NCBI RefSeq assembly: GCF_001509795.1
Contig: NZ_LLZN01000081.1
Span: forward strand, 1 to 64,000
DNA: 64,000 bases
From: Streptomyces sp. NRRL WC-3605
GTDB taxonomy: Bacteria > Actinomycetota > Actinomycetes > Streptomycetales > Streptomycetaceae
Direction: 5' to 3'
Position 1 is the stretch's first letter, and each line of letters starts with the position of its first letter. Below, in pieces: positions 27,582 through 36,589 of this stretch. A program made the position numbers and the translations under genes. The notes below the pieces were generated by a model, which was not told the DNA's origin, did not search any database, and worked only from the letters and a program-made list of their open reading frames with translations.

Positions 27582-27698
27582 CACTTTCGGTCGGTCGTCC
27601 CGCTTCTGCACGGCTCACGGCCCTACGGCTGACGTCCCCCGCGGGAGTCCGGGGCCTTCCGGGTCCGGAGGCCCGGTCTCTCCCTGTGGGGGTCTTTT

Positions 27699-28856
27699 TC
27701 AGCCTTGCCGAATCACCAGTCTGCCACCCTGGCGACGTGCGACGACTTTGCCGGGGAGGTTGATGGCCCCCTGGCCGCGCCAGCCGGTGATCAGGCGGTC
27801 CACTTCCTCGACGTGCCGGGCGAAGAGCGAACCGGCGGGTGCGCCCGCCTCGATGGCGGCCCGGCGCAGGATCCGGCGGCGCACCGCGGGCGGCAGCGTG
27901 TAGAGCTTGGCGCAGTCGAGGAGTCCGGCGGCGTCACGGACGGCGGTCTCGGCCTGGCCGGCCCACGCGTCGAGGGCGTCGGCGTCGTCGCGGGAGAGCT
28001 GGGCGGTGCGGGCGAGGGCTTCGACGACGCCTTTGCCGAGCGCCTTCTCGAGGGCGGGCAGGCCCTCCTGGCGCAGCCGGGAGCGGGTGTAGGCGGGGTC
28101 GGAGTTGTGGGGGTCGTCCCAGACGGGCAGGGACTGGACCATGCAGGCCTTGCGGGCGGTCTGCCGGTCGAGGCCGAGGAAGGGGCGACGGTAACGGCCG
28201 TCGGCCCCCGAGACCGCGGCCATCCCGGACAGGGAGCGGATGCCGGAGCCGCGGGCGAGGCCGAGCAGGACGGTCTCCGCCTGGTCGTCGCGGGTGTGGC
28301 CGAGCAGGACGGCGGCGGCGCCGTGGCGTTCGGCCGCGTCGTCGAGGGCGGCGTAGCGGGCGTCGCGGGCGGCGGCCTCGGGCCCGCCGCCGCGGCCGAC
28401 GGTGACGGCGATCGACTCGACCGGGTCCAGGCCGAGTTCGCGCAGGCGCAGGACGACTTCCTCGGCGCGCAGGTCGGAGCCGGGCTGCAGACCGTGGTCG
28501 ACGGTGATGCCACCGGCGCGGATGCCGAGTTTGGGGGCCTCGAAGGCGAGGGCGGAGGCGAGGGCCATGGAGTCGGCGCCGCCGGAGCAGGCCACGAGGA
28601 CGAGCGGGGAGGGGGTTCGCTCGTGCGGGGTGGCGCGCCGGGGCGTGCGCTGGGCCGGGCCGGGGAGGTCGTACGCCGTCTCGCGCGCGGTGTCGCGGGC
28701 GACGCGCGCGGCGGCGACCGGCGTCGCGGCCGGTGCCTGCGGCCGGGAGGCGCGGCTGCCGGGGACGTCGGTGGTTCGGTTGTGTTCGGTGAGGAGGTCG
28801 TGGAGTACGCGGCGAACCGCCAGGCGTATCGCCGCGACCGCAGGATGGGGACCCAT
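27699..28856 (-). CDS. tilS: tRNA(Ile)-lysidine synthetase
   Basis: 385 residues. Modifies C34 of the CAU-anticodon isoleucine tRNA to lysidine, making it read AUA. The PP-loop SGGADS is at residues 91-96, with [28 protein letters not shown] and [15 protein letters not shown] following. An Ala/Arg/Pro-rich insert of about 55 residues (26-82) separates the first helix from the PP-loop, unusual in length. GAAGGGA precedes the start. Confidence 0.93.
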   Translation of the reverse strand: MGPHPAVAAIRLAVRRVLHDLLTEHNRTTDVPGSRASRPQAPAATPVAAARVARDTARETAYDLPGPAQRTPRRATPHERTPSPLVLVACSGGADSMALASALAFEAPKLGIRAGGITVDHGLQPGSDLRAEEVVLRLRELGLDPVESIAVTVGRGGGPEAAARDARYAALDDAAERHGAAAVLLGHTRDDQAETVLLGLARGSGIRSLSGMAAVSGADGRYRRPFLGLDRQTARKACMVQSLPVWDDPHNSDPAYTRSRLRQEGLPALEKALGKGVVEALARTAQLSRDDADALDAWAGQAETAVRDAAGLLDCAKLYTLPPAVRRRILRRAAIEAGAPAGSLFARHVEEVDRLITGWRGQGAINLPGKVVARRQGGRLVIRQG

Positions 28857-29067
28857 GTCCGGTTCCCTTCATGAAGTTGTCCGGGGATGTGGCCGACTTC
28901 GGTCACTCAGAGTGTGTAGATGGTGACAGAAGCGGGCCGTTCCCCGAGCATTGCACGCCTACCCATGGCTCACGGTCCCTCGGACGGGTGATTGGAGGGG
29001 CGTTCGTCTGCCGTCGGCCGATTTCGGTTCACGGCCGTCGTATGAGATGCGCGGCGGGCCGGGGGCG

Positions 29068-30201
29068 TCATCCGTCGGCCTTGCGGTGCACGCGGGCGAT
29101 CCAGTCCGCCGGTGCGCCGATCTCCGCCTTGGTGGGCAGCGTGTTCGGGGACGTCCAGACGCGGTTGAAGCCGTCCATGCCGACCTCGTCGACGACGGCC
29201 CGCACGAAGCGCTCGCCGTCGCGGTACTGGCGGAGCTTGGCGTCCAGGCCGAGCAGCTTGCGCAGCGTGGTGTCGAGCCGGGAGGCGCCCTTGGCGCGGC
29301 GCTGCTGGAACTTCTCGCGGATCTCGGCGACGGAGGGGACGACGGCGGGGCCGACGCCGTCCATGACGAAGTCGGCGTGTCCCTCCAGGAGGGACATCAC
29401 GGCGGTGAGCCGGCCGAGGATCTCCCGCTGGCCGGGGGTCTGGACGAGTTCGACGAAGGAGCGTCCGCCGTCGTCCTCCTCGCCCTCGGGACGGCCGCCG
29501 GCGAGGGACTGGGCGGCCTCGCGGACCCGTTCCAGGACGGTCATGGGGTCGACGTCGGTCTCGCCGAGGAAAGACTGGATTTCGCCCTCGAGGTGGTCCC
29601 GCAGCCAGGGGACGGCGCTGAACTGGGTGCGGTGGGTCTCTTCGTGGAGGCACACCCACAGCCGGAAGTCGTGGGGGTGGACGTCGAGTTCGCGTTCGAC
29701 GTGGACGATGTTGGGGGCGACGAGCAGCAGCCGGCCGCCGCCGTTCTCCCCGGCGGGCATGTCGCGGGTGGCGGGGGCGAAGGTCTCGTACTGGCCGAGG
29801 ACGCGGGAGGCGAGGAACGACAGCAGCATCCCGAGCTCGACACCGGTGACCTTGCCGCCGACCGCGCCGAGGACGGCCTGGCCGGTGCCGTTGCCGCGGC
29901 GCTCCTGCATCTTCTCCAGCAGGGGCTTGAGGATCTCGCGGAACCCGGCGACGTTGGCCCGGATCCAGCCGGGCCGGTCGACGACGAGGACCGGGGTGTC
30001 GTGCATCTCCTCGGTGCCCATGCGGGTGAACCCGCGGACGTGTTCCTCGGAGGACTTCGCGTGCCGGCGCAGTTCCGCGACGACGGCCCGGGCCTCGTCG
30101 CGGCTCACCTCGGGGCCCGGCCGTACGAACCGGGTCGCGGTCGCCACCGCGAGGTTCCAGTCGACCATCTGAGAAGAAGCAGCACCACCGATGCTCGTCA
30201 T
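29068..30201 (-). CDS. zincin-family metalloprotease (DUF2342, F420-biosynthesis-associated type)
   Basis: 377 residues. The zinc site is LHEETHRTQF (HExxH, about 185-195), with EGHADFVMD further on supplying the third ligand. LLLVAPNIVHVERELDVHPHDFRLW precedes it. The family is often labelled coenzyme F420 biosynthesis associated, but no catalytic role there is shown. It lies between dacB and tilS, the same place as in mycobacteria (Rv3626c from memory). A TACGGT -10 box ends six bases before the ATG, so the message is probably leaderless. Confidence 0.85.
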   Translation of the reverse strand: MTSIGGAASSQMVDWNLAVATATRFVRPGPEVSRDEARAVVAELRRHAKSSEEHVRGFTRMGTEEMHDTPVLVVDRPGWIRANVAGFREILKPLLEKMQERRGNGTGQAVLGAVGGKVTGVELGMLLSFLASRVLGQYETFAPATRDMPAGENGGGRLLLVAPNIVHVERELDVHPHDFRLWVCLHEETHRTQFSAVPWLRDHLEGEIQSFLGETDVDPMTVLERVREAAQSLAGGRPEGEEDDGGRSFVELVQTPGQREILGRLTAVMSLLEGHADFVMDGVGPAVVPSVAEIREKFQQRRAKGASRLDTTLRKLLGLDAKLRQYRDGERFVRAVVDEVGMDGFNRVWTSPNTLPTKAEIGAPADWIARVHRKADG

Positions 30202-30213
30202 GCGTCAACCGTA
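30201..30213 (-). promoter_or_regulatory. -10 box placing transcription start at the zincin ATG
   Basis: TACGGT on the minus strand at 30213-30208; six bases separate it from the ATG whose first base is 30201. Confidence 0.45.
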
Positions 30214-30280
30214 CGTGAGCGTTCCCGGTCGGGGCAGGGCGTGCGGGCGGACGCCCCGCGGACCGGTGCCCACGGGGCCG

Positions 30281-31843
30281 TCACCGGCAGCCGCAGGCGG
30301 CGAGGGCCGTGGCGGCCCGGTCGAGGGCGGCCGGGGCGGCGTCCCGGTCGGTGGTGTCGGAGGCGAGGAACGCGAAGGCGAGGAGGCGTCCGTCCTGGTC
30401 GACGACGGTGCCGGCCAGGGTGTTGACGCCGGTGAGGGTGCCGGTCTTGGCGCGGACGACGCCCGCGGCGCCGTCGCCGTAGCGGCTGGTGAGGGTGCCG
30501 GTGAAACCCGCCACGGGCAGGCCGGTGAGGACGGGGCGCAGTTCGGGGTGGGCGGGGTCGGCGGCGTGGGCGAGCAGGGCGGTGAGGAGGTCGGCGGTGA
30601 GGGCGTCGCGGCGGTCGAGGCCGCTGCCGTCCCGGAAGGCGACGCCGGAGACGGGCAGTCCGAGCTTGCCGAGCCGGGCCTCGATGGCCTTGCCGCCGCC
30701 TGCGAAGTCGGGGCGCTCGCCGCTCGCGAGGGCGGTGTGGCGGGCCAGGGCCTCGGCGATGTCGTTGTCGCTGTTGGTCAGCATGCGTTCGACCAGGGCG
30801 GTGAGCGGGGGCGAGCTGACCTGGGCGAGGGACTCGGCGCGGTTGGTGGCCTTGGAGGGGCCGGGCGCGCTGGTGCGCACGCCGTGGTCGGCGAGGAGGT
30901 CGGCGAAGCGTTCCGCCGCGTCCTTCGCGGGGTCGTCGCTGCGGTCGGCGGTGCCGCTGCTCGAGTCGTCGAGGCGGCCCTCGTCGGCCATCAGGGCGCT
31001 GACGGGGGCGAGGTTGGTGTTCTTGCCGATGGGGTGGCGTGCGGGTCCGGCGTAGAGCGTCGTGTCGTAGGAGAGCGTGACCTTGCGCAGGCCGCGCTGC
31101 TTCAGGGCGTCGGCGGTCCGCGCGGCGAGGTCGCGCAGTCCGGCCCAGCCGCCGGTCTTCTCGCGGGCGGTGAGGGTGGGGTCGCCGCCGCCGACGAGGA
31201 CGAGTTCCTTCGTGTCGGGTTCCAGCGCGGTGCGGGTGGTGAGGCGGTGGTCGGCGCCCATCGCGGTGAGGGCGGCGACGGCGGTGGCGATCTTGGTGGT
31301 GGAGGCGGGCGTCAGGGCGTCGGAGGCGCCCTCGCCGTAGAGGCGCCGGCCGGTGGCCACGTCCACGACGGCGGCGCCGGTGCGGCGGCCGAGCTCGGGG
31401 GCGCCGAGGAGGGGCCGCAGGACGGTCGCGAGGGCCTTGCCGTCGGGGACGGACCCGGCGTGCCCGGCACCGGCGCCCAGGGCGGTGAGGACGGCGCCCG
31501 CGCTGGGCGCGGGGCGCGGACCCCTGGCCCGCGCGCCGGAGGGGTCGGTGTCCCCGCCGTGATCTGTGCCACCCGTGCGCTCCTGGGCGGCCGCCCGGTC
31601 CCGCTCGGCCGTACGCTGACCGGTGGAGTCCCAGGGGCCCGCGGCGGTCACCACCGTGGCGGCCAGCGCCAGTCCGGCGGTGGCGGCGCAGGCGGTGTAC
31701 TGCCAGGTCTTCGGCCTCGTGGCGCGTGCGAGACGCGGTCGCAGGGCGTCCGCGGCCCGCGTCAGTCGCGGTCCCACGGCGTTCGCGAGCCGCGTCACCC
31801 GCGGTCCCGCGGCTCGCCAAGGCCTCAGCTCTGGCACGACCAC
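30281..31843 (-). CDS. dacB: D-alanyl-D-alanine carboxypeptidase / endopeptidase (peptidase S13)
   Basis: 520 residues. Trims or cleaves peptidoglycan stem peptides outside the membrane. An Arg-rich cytoplasmic stretch of about 45 residues precedes one membrane helix (about 48-68) and a disordered linker. The active-site motifs are ASTTK (nucleophile S181), the SDN of MLTNSDNDIAEAL (about 357) and VRAKTGTLTGV (about 466), which define class C penicillin-binding proteins. It diverges from ppa across about 80 bp. AAAGGGG lies before the GTG start. Confidence 0.93.
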   Translation of the reverse strand: MVVPELRPWRAAGPRVTRLANAVGPRLTRAADALRPRLARATRPKTWQYTACAATAGLALAATVVTAAGPWDSTGQRTAERDRAAAQERTGGTDHGGDTDPSGARARGPRPAPSAGAVLTALGAGAGHAGSVPDGKALATVLRPLLGAPELGRRTGAAVVDVATGRRLYGEGASDALTPASTTKIATAVAALTAMGADHRLTTRTALEPDTKELVLVGGGDPTLTAREKTGGWAGLRDLAARTADALKQRGLRKVTLSYDTTLYAGPARHPIGKNTNLAPVSALMADEGRLDDSSSGTADRSDDPAKDAAERFADLLADHGVRTSAPGPSKATNRAESLAQVSSPPLTALVERMLTNSDNDIAEALARHTALASGERPDFAGGGKAIEARLGKLGLPVSGVAFRDGSGLDRRDALTADLLTALLAHAADPAHPELRPVLTGLPVAGFTGTLTSRYGDGAAGVVRAKTGTLTGVNTLAGTVVDQDGRLLAFAFLASDTTDRDAAPAALDRAATALAACGCR

Positions 31844-31922
31844 CAGCCCCTTTCGCGATCACACACCTGCGTGAGGGACACTTAACCACCAGAACTATGT
31901 GTTGATCATGGAGGAGCCACCG

Positions 31923-32414
31923 GTGGAGTTCGACGTCACGATCGAGATTCCGAAGGGTTCGCGGAACAAGTACGAGGTGGACCACGAGACCGGTCGGATC
32001 CGCCTGGACCGTCGACTCTTCACTTCGACCGCCTACCCGACCGACTACGGCTTCGTCGAGAACACCCTCGGCGAGGACGGCGACCCGCTGGACGCGCTGG
32101 TCATCCTGGACGAGCCGACGTTCCCGGGCTGCCTCATCAAGTGCCGCGCGATCGGCATGTTCCGCATGACGGACGAGGCCGGCGGCGACGACAAGCTGCT
32201 GTGCGTCCCGGCGACCGACCCGCGCGTGGAGCACCTGCGCGACATCCACCACGTGTCGGAGTTCGACCGCCTGGAGATCCAGCACTTCTTCGAGGTCTAC
32301 AAGGACCTGGAGCCGGGCAAGTCCGTCGAGGGCGCCGACTGGGTGGGCCGTACCGAGGCCGAGGCCGAGATCGAGCGGTCCTACAAGCGCTTCAAGGACC
32401 AGGGCGGCCACTGA
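31923..32414 (+). CDS. ppa: inorganic pyrophosphatase
   Basis: 163 residues of the soluble family I enzyme, which hydrolyses pyrophosphate from biosynthetic reactions. [36 protein letters not shown] (metal-binding aspartates) and [31 protein letters not shown] are in the usual order. The GTG at 31923 is chosen because GGAGG is eight bases upstream; an earlier ATG in frame lacks such a site. A strong terminator follows. Confidence 0.96.
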   Translation: MEFDVTIEIPKGSRNKYEVDHETGRIRLDRRLFTSTAYPTDYGFVENTLGEDGDPLDALVILDEPTFPGCLIKCRAIGMFRMTDEAGGDDKLLCVPATDPRVEHLRDIHHVSEFDRLEIQHFFEVYKDLEPGKSVEGADWVGRTEAEAEIERSYKRFKDQGGH

Positions 32415-32446
32415 GCTTCCCCCTGGGCCGTGTCCCACAGCCGTTC

Positions 32447-32485
32447 CACGGACGGGCCGTACGCCGGGCGTACGGCCCGTCCGTG
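32447..32485 (+). terminator. ppa terminator
   Basis: Perfect 17-bp stem CACGGACGGGCCGTACG with its complement and a 5-nt loop, 33 bases after the ppa stop. Confidence 0.9.
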
Positions 32486-32551
32486 TATCCCTGGTGTCTG
32501 TGCGCATACTGAAGAACGGCGGAAGGTGTCGTTCCAAGGAGAGCTGCGTAC

Positions 32552-34183
32552 GTGACGGACGCGGAGGACCGCAAGCCGCAGTCGGACGAGGCGAGGATGG
32601 CGTTCACGCCGCCCGCCGGGGTGGAGGTGGGGGACAGCGAGTCGGAGACCACGTCGGAGTTCGCGCTCCCCAAGGGTCTCGACGTCCCTCAGCAGCCGCC
32701 CGCCGACCGGGAGGGCTCGGCGTTCAGCACGCCGAGAGGCTACGCCGCCGAGGACACCCTGCCCGGCTTCACACCGCCGGGCGGCATCCCGCAGATCAGT
32801 CTGACCAAGGACGTGCCCTGGCAGGACCGGATGCGCACGATGCTGCGCATGCCGGTGGCCGAGCGGCCCGCGCCGGAGCGGCCGCACAAGGCCGAGGAGG
32901 AGGGTCCGGCCGTCCCGCGCGTGCTCGACCTGACCCTGCGTATCGGCGAGCTGCTGCTGGCGGGCGGTGAGGGTGCCGAGGACGTGGAGGCCGCGATGTT
33001 CGCGGTCTGCCGGTCCTACGGCCTCGACCGCTGCGAGCCGAGCGTCACCTTCACCCTGCTGTCGATCTCGTACCAGCCGTCGCTGGTGGACGACCCGGTG
33101 TCGGCGGCGCGCACGGTACGCCGGCGCGGCACCGACTACACCCGGCTGGCCGCCGTGTACCAGCTGGTCGACGACCTCAGCGACGCCGAGACCCACATCT
33201 CCCTGGAGGAGGCCTATCGGCGGCTCGCGGAGATCCGGCGCAACCGGCACCCGTACCCGACCTGGGTCCTGACGGCGGCCAGCGGGCTGCTCGCGGGCGC
33301 GGCGTCCGTGCTGGTGGGCGGCGGGCTGCTGGTGTTCGTCGCGGCGGCCGTCGGCGCGATGCTCGGCGACCGGCTGGCGTGGCTGGCCGCGGGGCGGGGG
33401 CTGCCGGAGTTCTACCAGTTCACGGTCGCGGCGATGCCGCCGGCAGCGGTCGGGGTCGCGCTGACGCTGTCGCACGCCGACGTCAAGGCGTCCGCGGTGA
33501 TCACCGGTGGGCTGTTCGCGCTGCTGCCCGGGCGGGCGCTGGTGGCGGGCGTGCAGGACGGGCTGACCGGCTTCTACATCACCGCGTCGGCCCGGCTGCT
33601 GGAGGTCATGTACTTCTTCGTCGGCATCGTGACCGGCGTGCTGGTGGTTCTGTACTTCGGGGTGAATCTGGGCGCCAAGCTCAACCCGGACGCGGCGCTG
33701 CACATCTCCGAGCGGCCGTACTGGCAGATCGCCGCGTCGATGCTGCTGTCGCTGACCTTCGCGGTGCTGCTCCAGCAGGAACGGTCCACCGTGCTCGCCG
33801 TGACCCTCAACGGGGGTGTGGCCTGGGTGGTGTACGGGGCGATGCGCTACGCGGGCGAGCTGTCGCCGGTCGCCTCGACGGCGGTGGCGGCCGGTCTGGT
33901 CGGTCTGTTCGGGCAGCTGATGGCCCGCTACCGGTTCGCGTCCGCGCTGCCGTACACGACGGCGGCGATCGGGCCCCTGCTGCCCGGTTCGGCCACGTAC
34001 TTCGGGCTGCTGTCGATCGCGCAGAACGAGGTGGACGCGGGGCTGGTGTCGCTGGCGACGGCGGCCTCGCTGGCCTTGGCCATCGCGATCGGCGTGAACC
34101 TCGGGTCCGAGATCTCCCGGCTCTTCCTGCGGATCAGCTCGCCGGAGAAGCGCCGCTCCGCCAAGCGGACGCGCGGCTTCTGA
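32552..34183 (+). CDS. threonine/serine exporter family membrane protein (ThrE-like)
   Basis: 543 residues. The N-terminal 115 are Pro/Glu-rich and probably disordered. A ThrE cytosolic domain follows (LTLRIGELLLAGGEGAEDVEAAMFAVCRSYGLDRCEPSVTFT region, about 130-240), then about ten membrane helices (245-520). Corynebacterium ThrE combines the same two domains and exports threonine and serine. AAGGAG precedes the GTG at 32552. A bidirectional terminator separates it from the convergent dedA-like gene. Confidence 0.88.
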   Translation: MTDAEDRKPQSDEARMAFTPPAGVEVGDSESETTSEFALPKGLDVPQQPPADREGSAFSTPRGYAAEDTLPGFTPPGGIPQISLTKDVPWQDRMRTMLRMPVAERPAPERPHKAEEEGPAVPRVLDLTLRIGELLLAGGEGAEDVEAAMFAVCRSYGLDRCEPSVTFTLLSISYQPSLVDDPVSAARTVRRRGTDYTRLAAVYQLVDDLSDAETHISLEEAYRRLAEIRRNRHPYPTWVLTAASGLLAGAASVLVGGGLLVFVAAAVGAMLGDRLAWLAAGRGLPEFYQFTVAAMPPAAVGVALTLSHADVKASAVITGGLFALLPGRALVAGVQDGLTGFYITASARLLEVMYFFVGIVTGVLVVLYFGVNLGAKLNPDAALHISERPYWQIAASMLLSLTFAVLLQQERSTVLAVTLNGGVAWVVYGAMRYAGELSPVASTAVAAGLVGLFGQLMARYRFASALPYTTAAIGPLLPGSATYFGLLSIAQNEVDAGLVSLATAASLALAIAIGVNLGSEISRLFLRISSPEKRRSAKRTRGF

Positions 34184-34190
34184 GACGGCG

Positions 34191-34218
34191 ACGGACGCCC
34201 CCCGGGGAGGGCGTCCGT
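34191..34218. terminator. bidirectional terminator between exporter and DedA genes
   Basis: 10-bp perfect stem ACGGACGCCC / GGGCGTCCGT with an 8-nt loop. Confidence 0.7.
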
Positions 34219-34241
34219 GGCGAGAGGGCCGGCCGGTGGGC

Positions 34242-35213
34242 TCAGTAGCCCTGGTCCGGCGGGTACTGCTGGTTCTGCCTGCCGTAGCCCTGCGGGTACT
34301 GCTGGGCGTACGGCTGTCCGGGCTGCTGCTGCGGGTGCCGCTGCCCGTAGTACTGCTGGTCGTAGCCCTGGTCGTCGTAGCCCCGGTCGTCGTAGCCCTG
34401 CTGCCGCCCGGGTTCCTGCTGCTGCCCGTATCCGTACTGCCGCTGGTCCTGCCCGGGGCCGCCCTGGCCGCCGTACGGCTGCTGGGGCTGGTCGTGGGAC
34501 GGGATGCGGCGCAGCTGCGTCGTCGCGTCGTCCATCGGCTGGTACCCCTGGTGCGGCTGCCCGTCCTGGGCGGCCGGGGCCTCGGCGGCGGCGCGCTTCT
34601 TCTTGCCGCGCTCGCGCAGGTACTCGATGAGGATCGGCACCACGGAGACGACGACGATCAGGACCAGGATCGCCTCGACGTTGCTCTTGATGAAGGAGAT
34701 CTGGCCGAGCCAGTAGCCCGCGAGGGTGACGCCGGTGCCCCAGGCGATGCCGCCGATGACGTTGTACGTGAGGAAGGTGCGGTACTTCATACGGCCGGCG
34801 CCCGCCACGATGGGGGCGAAGGTCCGCACGATCGGCACGAAGCGCGCCAGCACGATGGCCTTGGGGCCGTACTTCTCCATGAACTCGTGCGCCTTGTCCA
34901 GGTTCTCCTGTTTGAAGAGCTTGGAGTTGGGGCGGCTGAAGAGCCTCGGGCCGAAGAACTTGCCGATCATGTAGCCGACCTGGTCGCCGATGACGGCGGC
35001 CAGCACGATGAGCGTGCAGACCAGCCACAGGGGCTGGCTGATGTAGGTCCCCTCGGCGACGAACAGACCCGCCGTGAACAGCAGGGAGTCCCCGGGCAGG
35101 AACGCGAAGAGGCCCGACTCCGCGAAGACGATCAGCAGGATGCCGGGAAGGCTGAACGTCTCGATGAGGTAGTCCGGGCTGAGCCACTCGGGGCCGAGCG
35201 CAAGGGTGGTCAC
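34242..35213 (-). CDS. DedA-family membrane protein with Gln/Tyr/Gly-rich tail
   Basis: 323 residues. The first 205 are a standard DedA (SNARE-associated) domain with about five helices: FAESGLFAFLPGDSLLFTAG, DQVGYMIGKFFGPRLF, FMEKYGPKAIVLARFVPIVRTFAPIVAGAGRMKY region, and GGIAWGTGVTLAGYWLG. DedA proteins act in envelope homeostasis and undecaprenyl-phosphate recycling. The last 110 residues are an unusual low-complexity tail built of PQQPYGGQ, GYDDRGYDDQGYDQQYYGQ and QYPQGYGRQNQQYPP, likely cytoplasmic and disordered. Confidence 0.92.
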   Translation of the reverse strand: MTTLALGPEWLSPDYLIETFSLPGILLIVFAESGLFAFLPGDSLLFTAGLFVAEGTYISQPLWLVCTLIVLAAVIGDQVGYMIGKFFGPRLFSRPNSKLFKQENLDKAHEFMEKYGPKAIVLARFVPIVRTFAPIVAGAGRMKYRTFLTYNVIGGIAWGTGVTLAGYWLGQISFIKSNVEAILVLIVVVSVVPILIEYLRERGKKKRAAAEAPAAQDGQPHQGYQPMDDATTQLRRIPSHDQPQQPYGGQGGPGQDQRQYGYGQQQEPGRQQGYDDRGYDDQGYDQQYYGQRHPQQQPGQPYAQQYPQGYGRQNQQYPPDQGY

Positions 35214-35351
35214 GGGATTGTGGCTCCTGCGGGGGAAGGGGCGGACGTTCGGTCACGAGCGAGTCAAAAATATCAACGCGCGACCGGTGTCCCGGGTTCC
35301 ATGGACCCGTTCAGGATGCACCGCCCGGCCCCGGCGACAAAGCTGTGGGTC

Positions 35352-35717
35352 ATGGGCATCGATGAGTACGGCGGCGGGCAGGGTCCCAGCCCCGACGTTC
35401 TTGTAGTGACCACGAACGACGTCCCCGGGCATCGCGTGACCCGGGTCGTGGGGGAGGTCTTCGGACTGACCGTGCGCTCCCGGCACGTCGGCAGCCAGAT
35501 CGGCGCCGGGCTGAAGTCGCTGGTCGGCGGCGAGCTGAAGGGCCTCACCAAGACGCTGGTGGAGACCCGCAACCAGGCGATGGAACGCCTCGTGGAGCAG
35601 GCACGCGCGCGAGGCGCCAACGGGGTCCTGGCCTTCCGCTTCGACGTGACGGAGGCGGCCGACGTGGGCACCGAGGTGTGCGCCTACGGGACCGCGGTGG
35701 TCCTGGCCCGCGAATAG
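35352..35717 (+). CDS. YbjQ/UPF0145-family protein
   Basis: 121 residues. VLVVTTNDVPGHRVTRVVGEVFGLTVRSRH and the later LVETRNQAMERLVEQARARGANGVLAFRFDV match the small YbjQ-like family, often listed as heavy-metal-binding though without a metal-site consensus here. It forms pentamers in known structures; the role is unknown. Its last codons form one arm of the terminator shared with tipA. Confidence 0.85.
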   Translation: MGIDEYGGGQGPSPDVLVVTTNDVPGHRVTRVVGEVFGLTVRSRHVGSQIGAGLKSLVGGELKGLTKTLVETRNQAMERLVEQARARGANGVLAFRFDVTEAADVGTEVCAYGTAVVLARE

Positions 35718-35738
35718 AGCCTCGCGCGGGCCAGGACC
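35699..35738. terminator. terminator overlapping the end of the YbjQ-like gene
   Basis: Perfect 14-bp stem GGTCCTGGCCCGCG with its complement and a 12-nt loop, between convergent stops at 35717 and 35740. Confidence 0.75.
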
Positions 35739-35739
35739 C

Positions 35740-36501
35740 TCAGGCGGAGTGCCGGTGCGCGTTGGCGAGGATCGCCTCCTTGAGGTGCTCGGCGAGACCG
35801 GGCCGCATGGAGTCGTAGTACGCCTTGAAGCGCTCGTCGGAGACGTACATCTCCGCGAAGCACTTGTGCATCTCGTAGGGCACCTCGAAGTACCACTTGC
35901 CGATGTGCCGGCGGTGCTCCTCGGCCAGGTCCATGGCGGCTTCGCCGGACGGCTGCCCTCCGGCGGCCATCAGGGTGGTGTACCGCTCCTGCCAGTCGTC
36001 GACCTCGGCCTGGACGCGCTTCCAGTCCTCCTTGGTGTAGCTCGCCGCGCGGCGCTGCGACTCGGCGTACGCCTCGGTGCCGCCCCAGCGTTCCTCCGCC
36101 TCCGCGGCGTACTGCTCGGGGTCCTTGTCGCCGAACACCTCGAACCTCTCCTCGGGCGTCAGGTTGATTCCCATCGTGCGTGCCTCCATGGCGTGCTCCA
36201 CGGCCGCCGCCATCTTCCGCAGCTTCTCGATCCGGGCGGTCAGCAGCTCGTGCTGCCGGCGCAGGTGTGCGCGCGGGTCCGCGTCCGGGTCGTCGAGCAG
36301 GGCGGCGACCTCGTCGAGGGGGAAGCCGAGCTCGCGGTAGAACAGGATCTGCTGCAGCCGGTCGAGGTCGGCGTCGCTGTAGCGCCGGTGTCCCGCGTGG
36401 CTGCGCTCGCTGGGCACGAGCAGACCGATGTCGTCGTAGTGGTGCAGGGTGCGCACCGTCACTCCGGCGAATCCGGCGACCTGTCCCACGGAGTAGCCCA
36501 C
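35740..36501 (-). CDS. tipA: TipAL-type MerR regulator, thiostrepton-responsive
   Basis: 253 residues, the length of S. lividans TipAL. The N-terminal MerR domain (YSVGQVAGFAGVTVRTLHHY, about 3-70) and coiled coil are followed by the drug-binding TipAS domain from M110. C214 in YEMHKCFAEMYVSDERF corresponds to the cysteine that is covalently linked by thiostrepton. The GTG at 36501 has GGGAG five bases upstream. TipAL activates its own promoter when bound by cyclic thiopeptides, while the short TipAS sequesters drug; both products are predicted here (see internal start). Divergent from gadB. Confidence 0.93.
   Translation of the reverse strand: MGYSVGQVAGFAGVTVRTLHHYDDIGLLVPSERSHAGHRRYSDADLDRLQQILFYRELGFPLDEVAALLDDPDADPRAHLRRQHELLTARIEKLRKMAAAVEHAMEARTMGINLTPEERFEVFGDKDPEQYAAEAEERWGGTEAYAESQRRAASYTKEDWKRVQAEVDDWQERYTTLMAAGGQPSGEAAMDLAEEHRRHIGKWYFEVPYEMHKCFAEMYVSDERFKAYYDSMRPGLAEHLKEAILANAHRHSA
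36172..36187 (-). promoter_or_regulatory. internal translation start for TipAS
   Basis: The ATG of codon 110 (first base 36174) has GGAGG eight bases upstream on the minus strand, better than most sites in the window. It matches the known in-frame start that yields the short, drug-binding TipAS. Confidence 0.75.
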
Positions 36502-36528
36502 TTCCGCTCCCTTCTCGGTACGCGCACC

Positions 36529-36559
36529 ACGGTGCGCCCTCACGCCGCGTGAGGTGCAA
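36529..36559 (-). promoter_or_regulatory. tipA promoter and TipAL operator
   Basis: On the minus strand: -35 TTGCAC (36559-36554), a 19-bp spacer, and -10 CACCGT (36534-36529). The spacer length is the overlong one used by MerR activators. Within it is the palindrome CCTCACG-N3-CGTGAGG (36538-36554), matching the ptipA inverted repeat as I remember it. Confidence 0.8.
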
Positions 36560-36576
36560 GCCCTCATGTCCCGTCC

Positions 36577-36589
36577 TACCGTCGAGTCA
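36577..36589 (+). promoter_or_regulatory. -10 box placing transcription start at the gadB ATG
   Basis: TACCGT ends six bases before the ATG at 36589. Its -35 position overlaps the tipA -35 on the other strand, so the two promoters cannot be independent. Confidence 0.45.
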
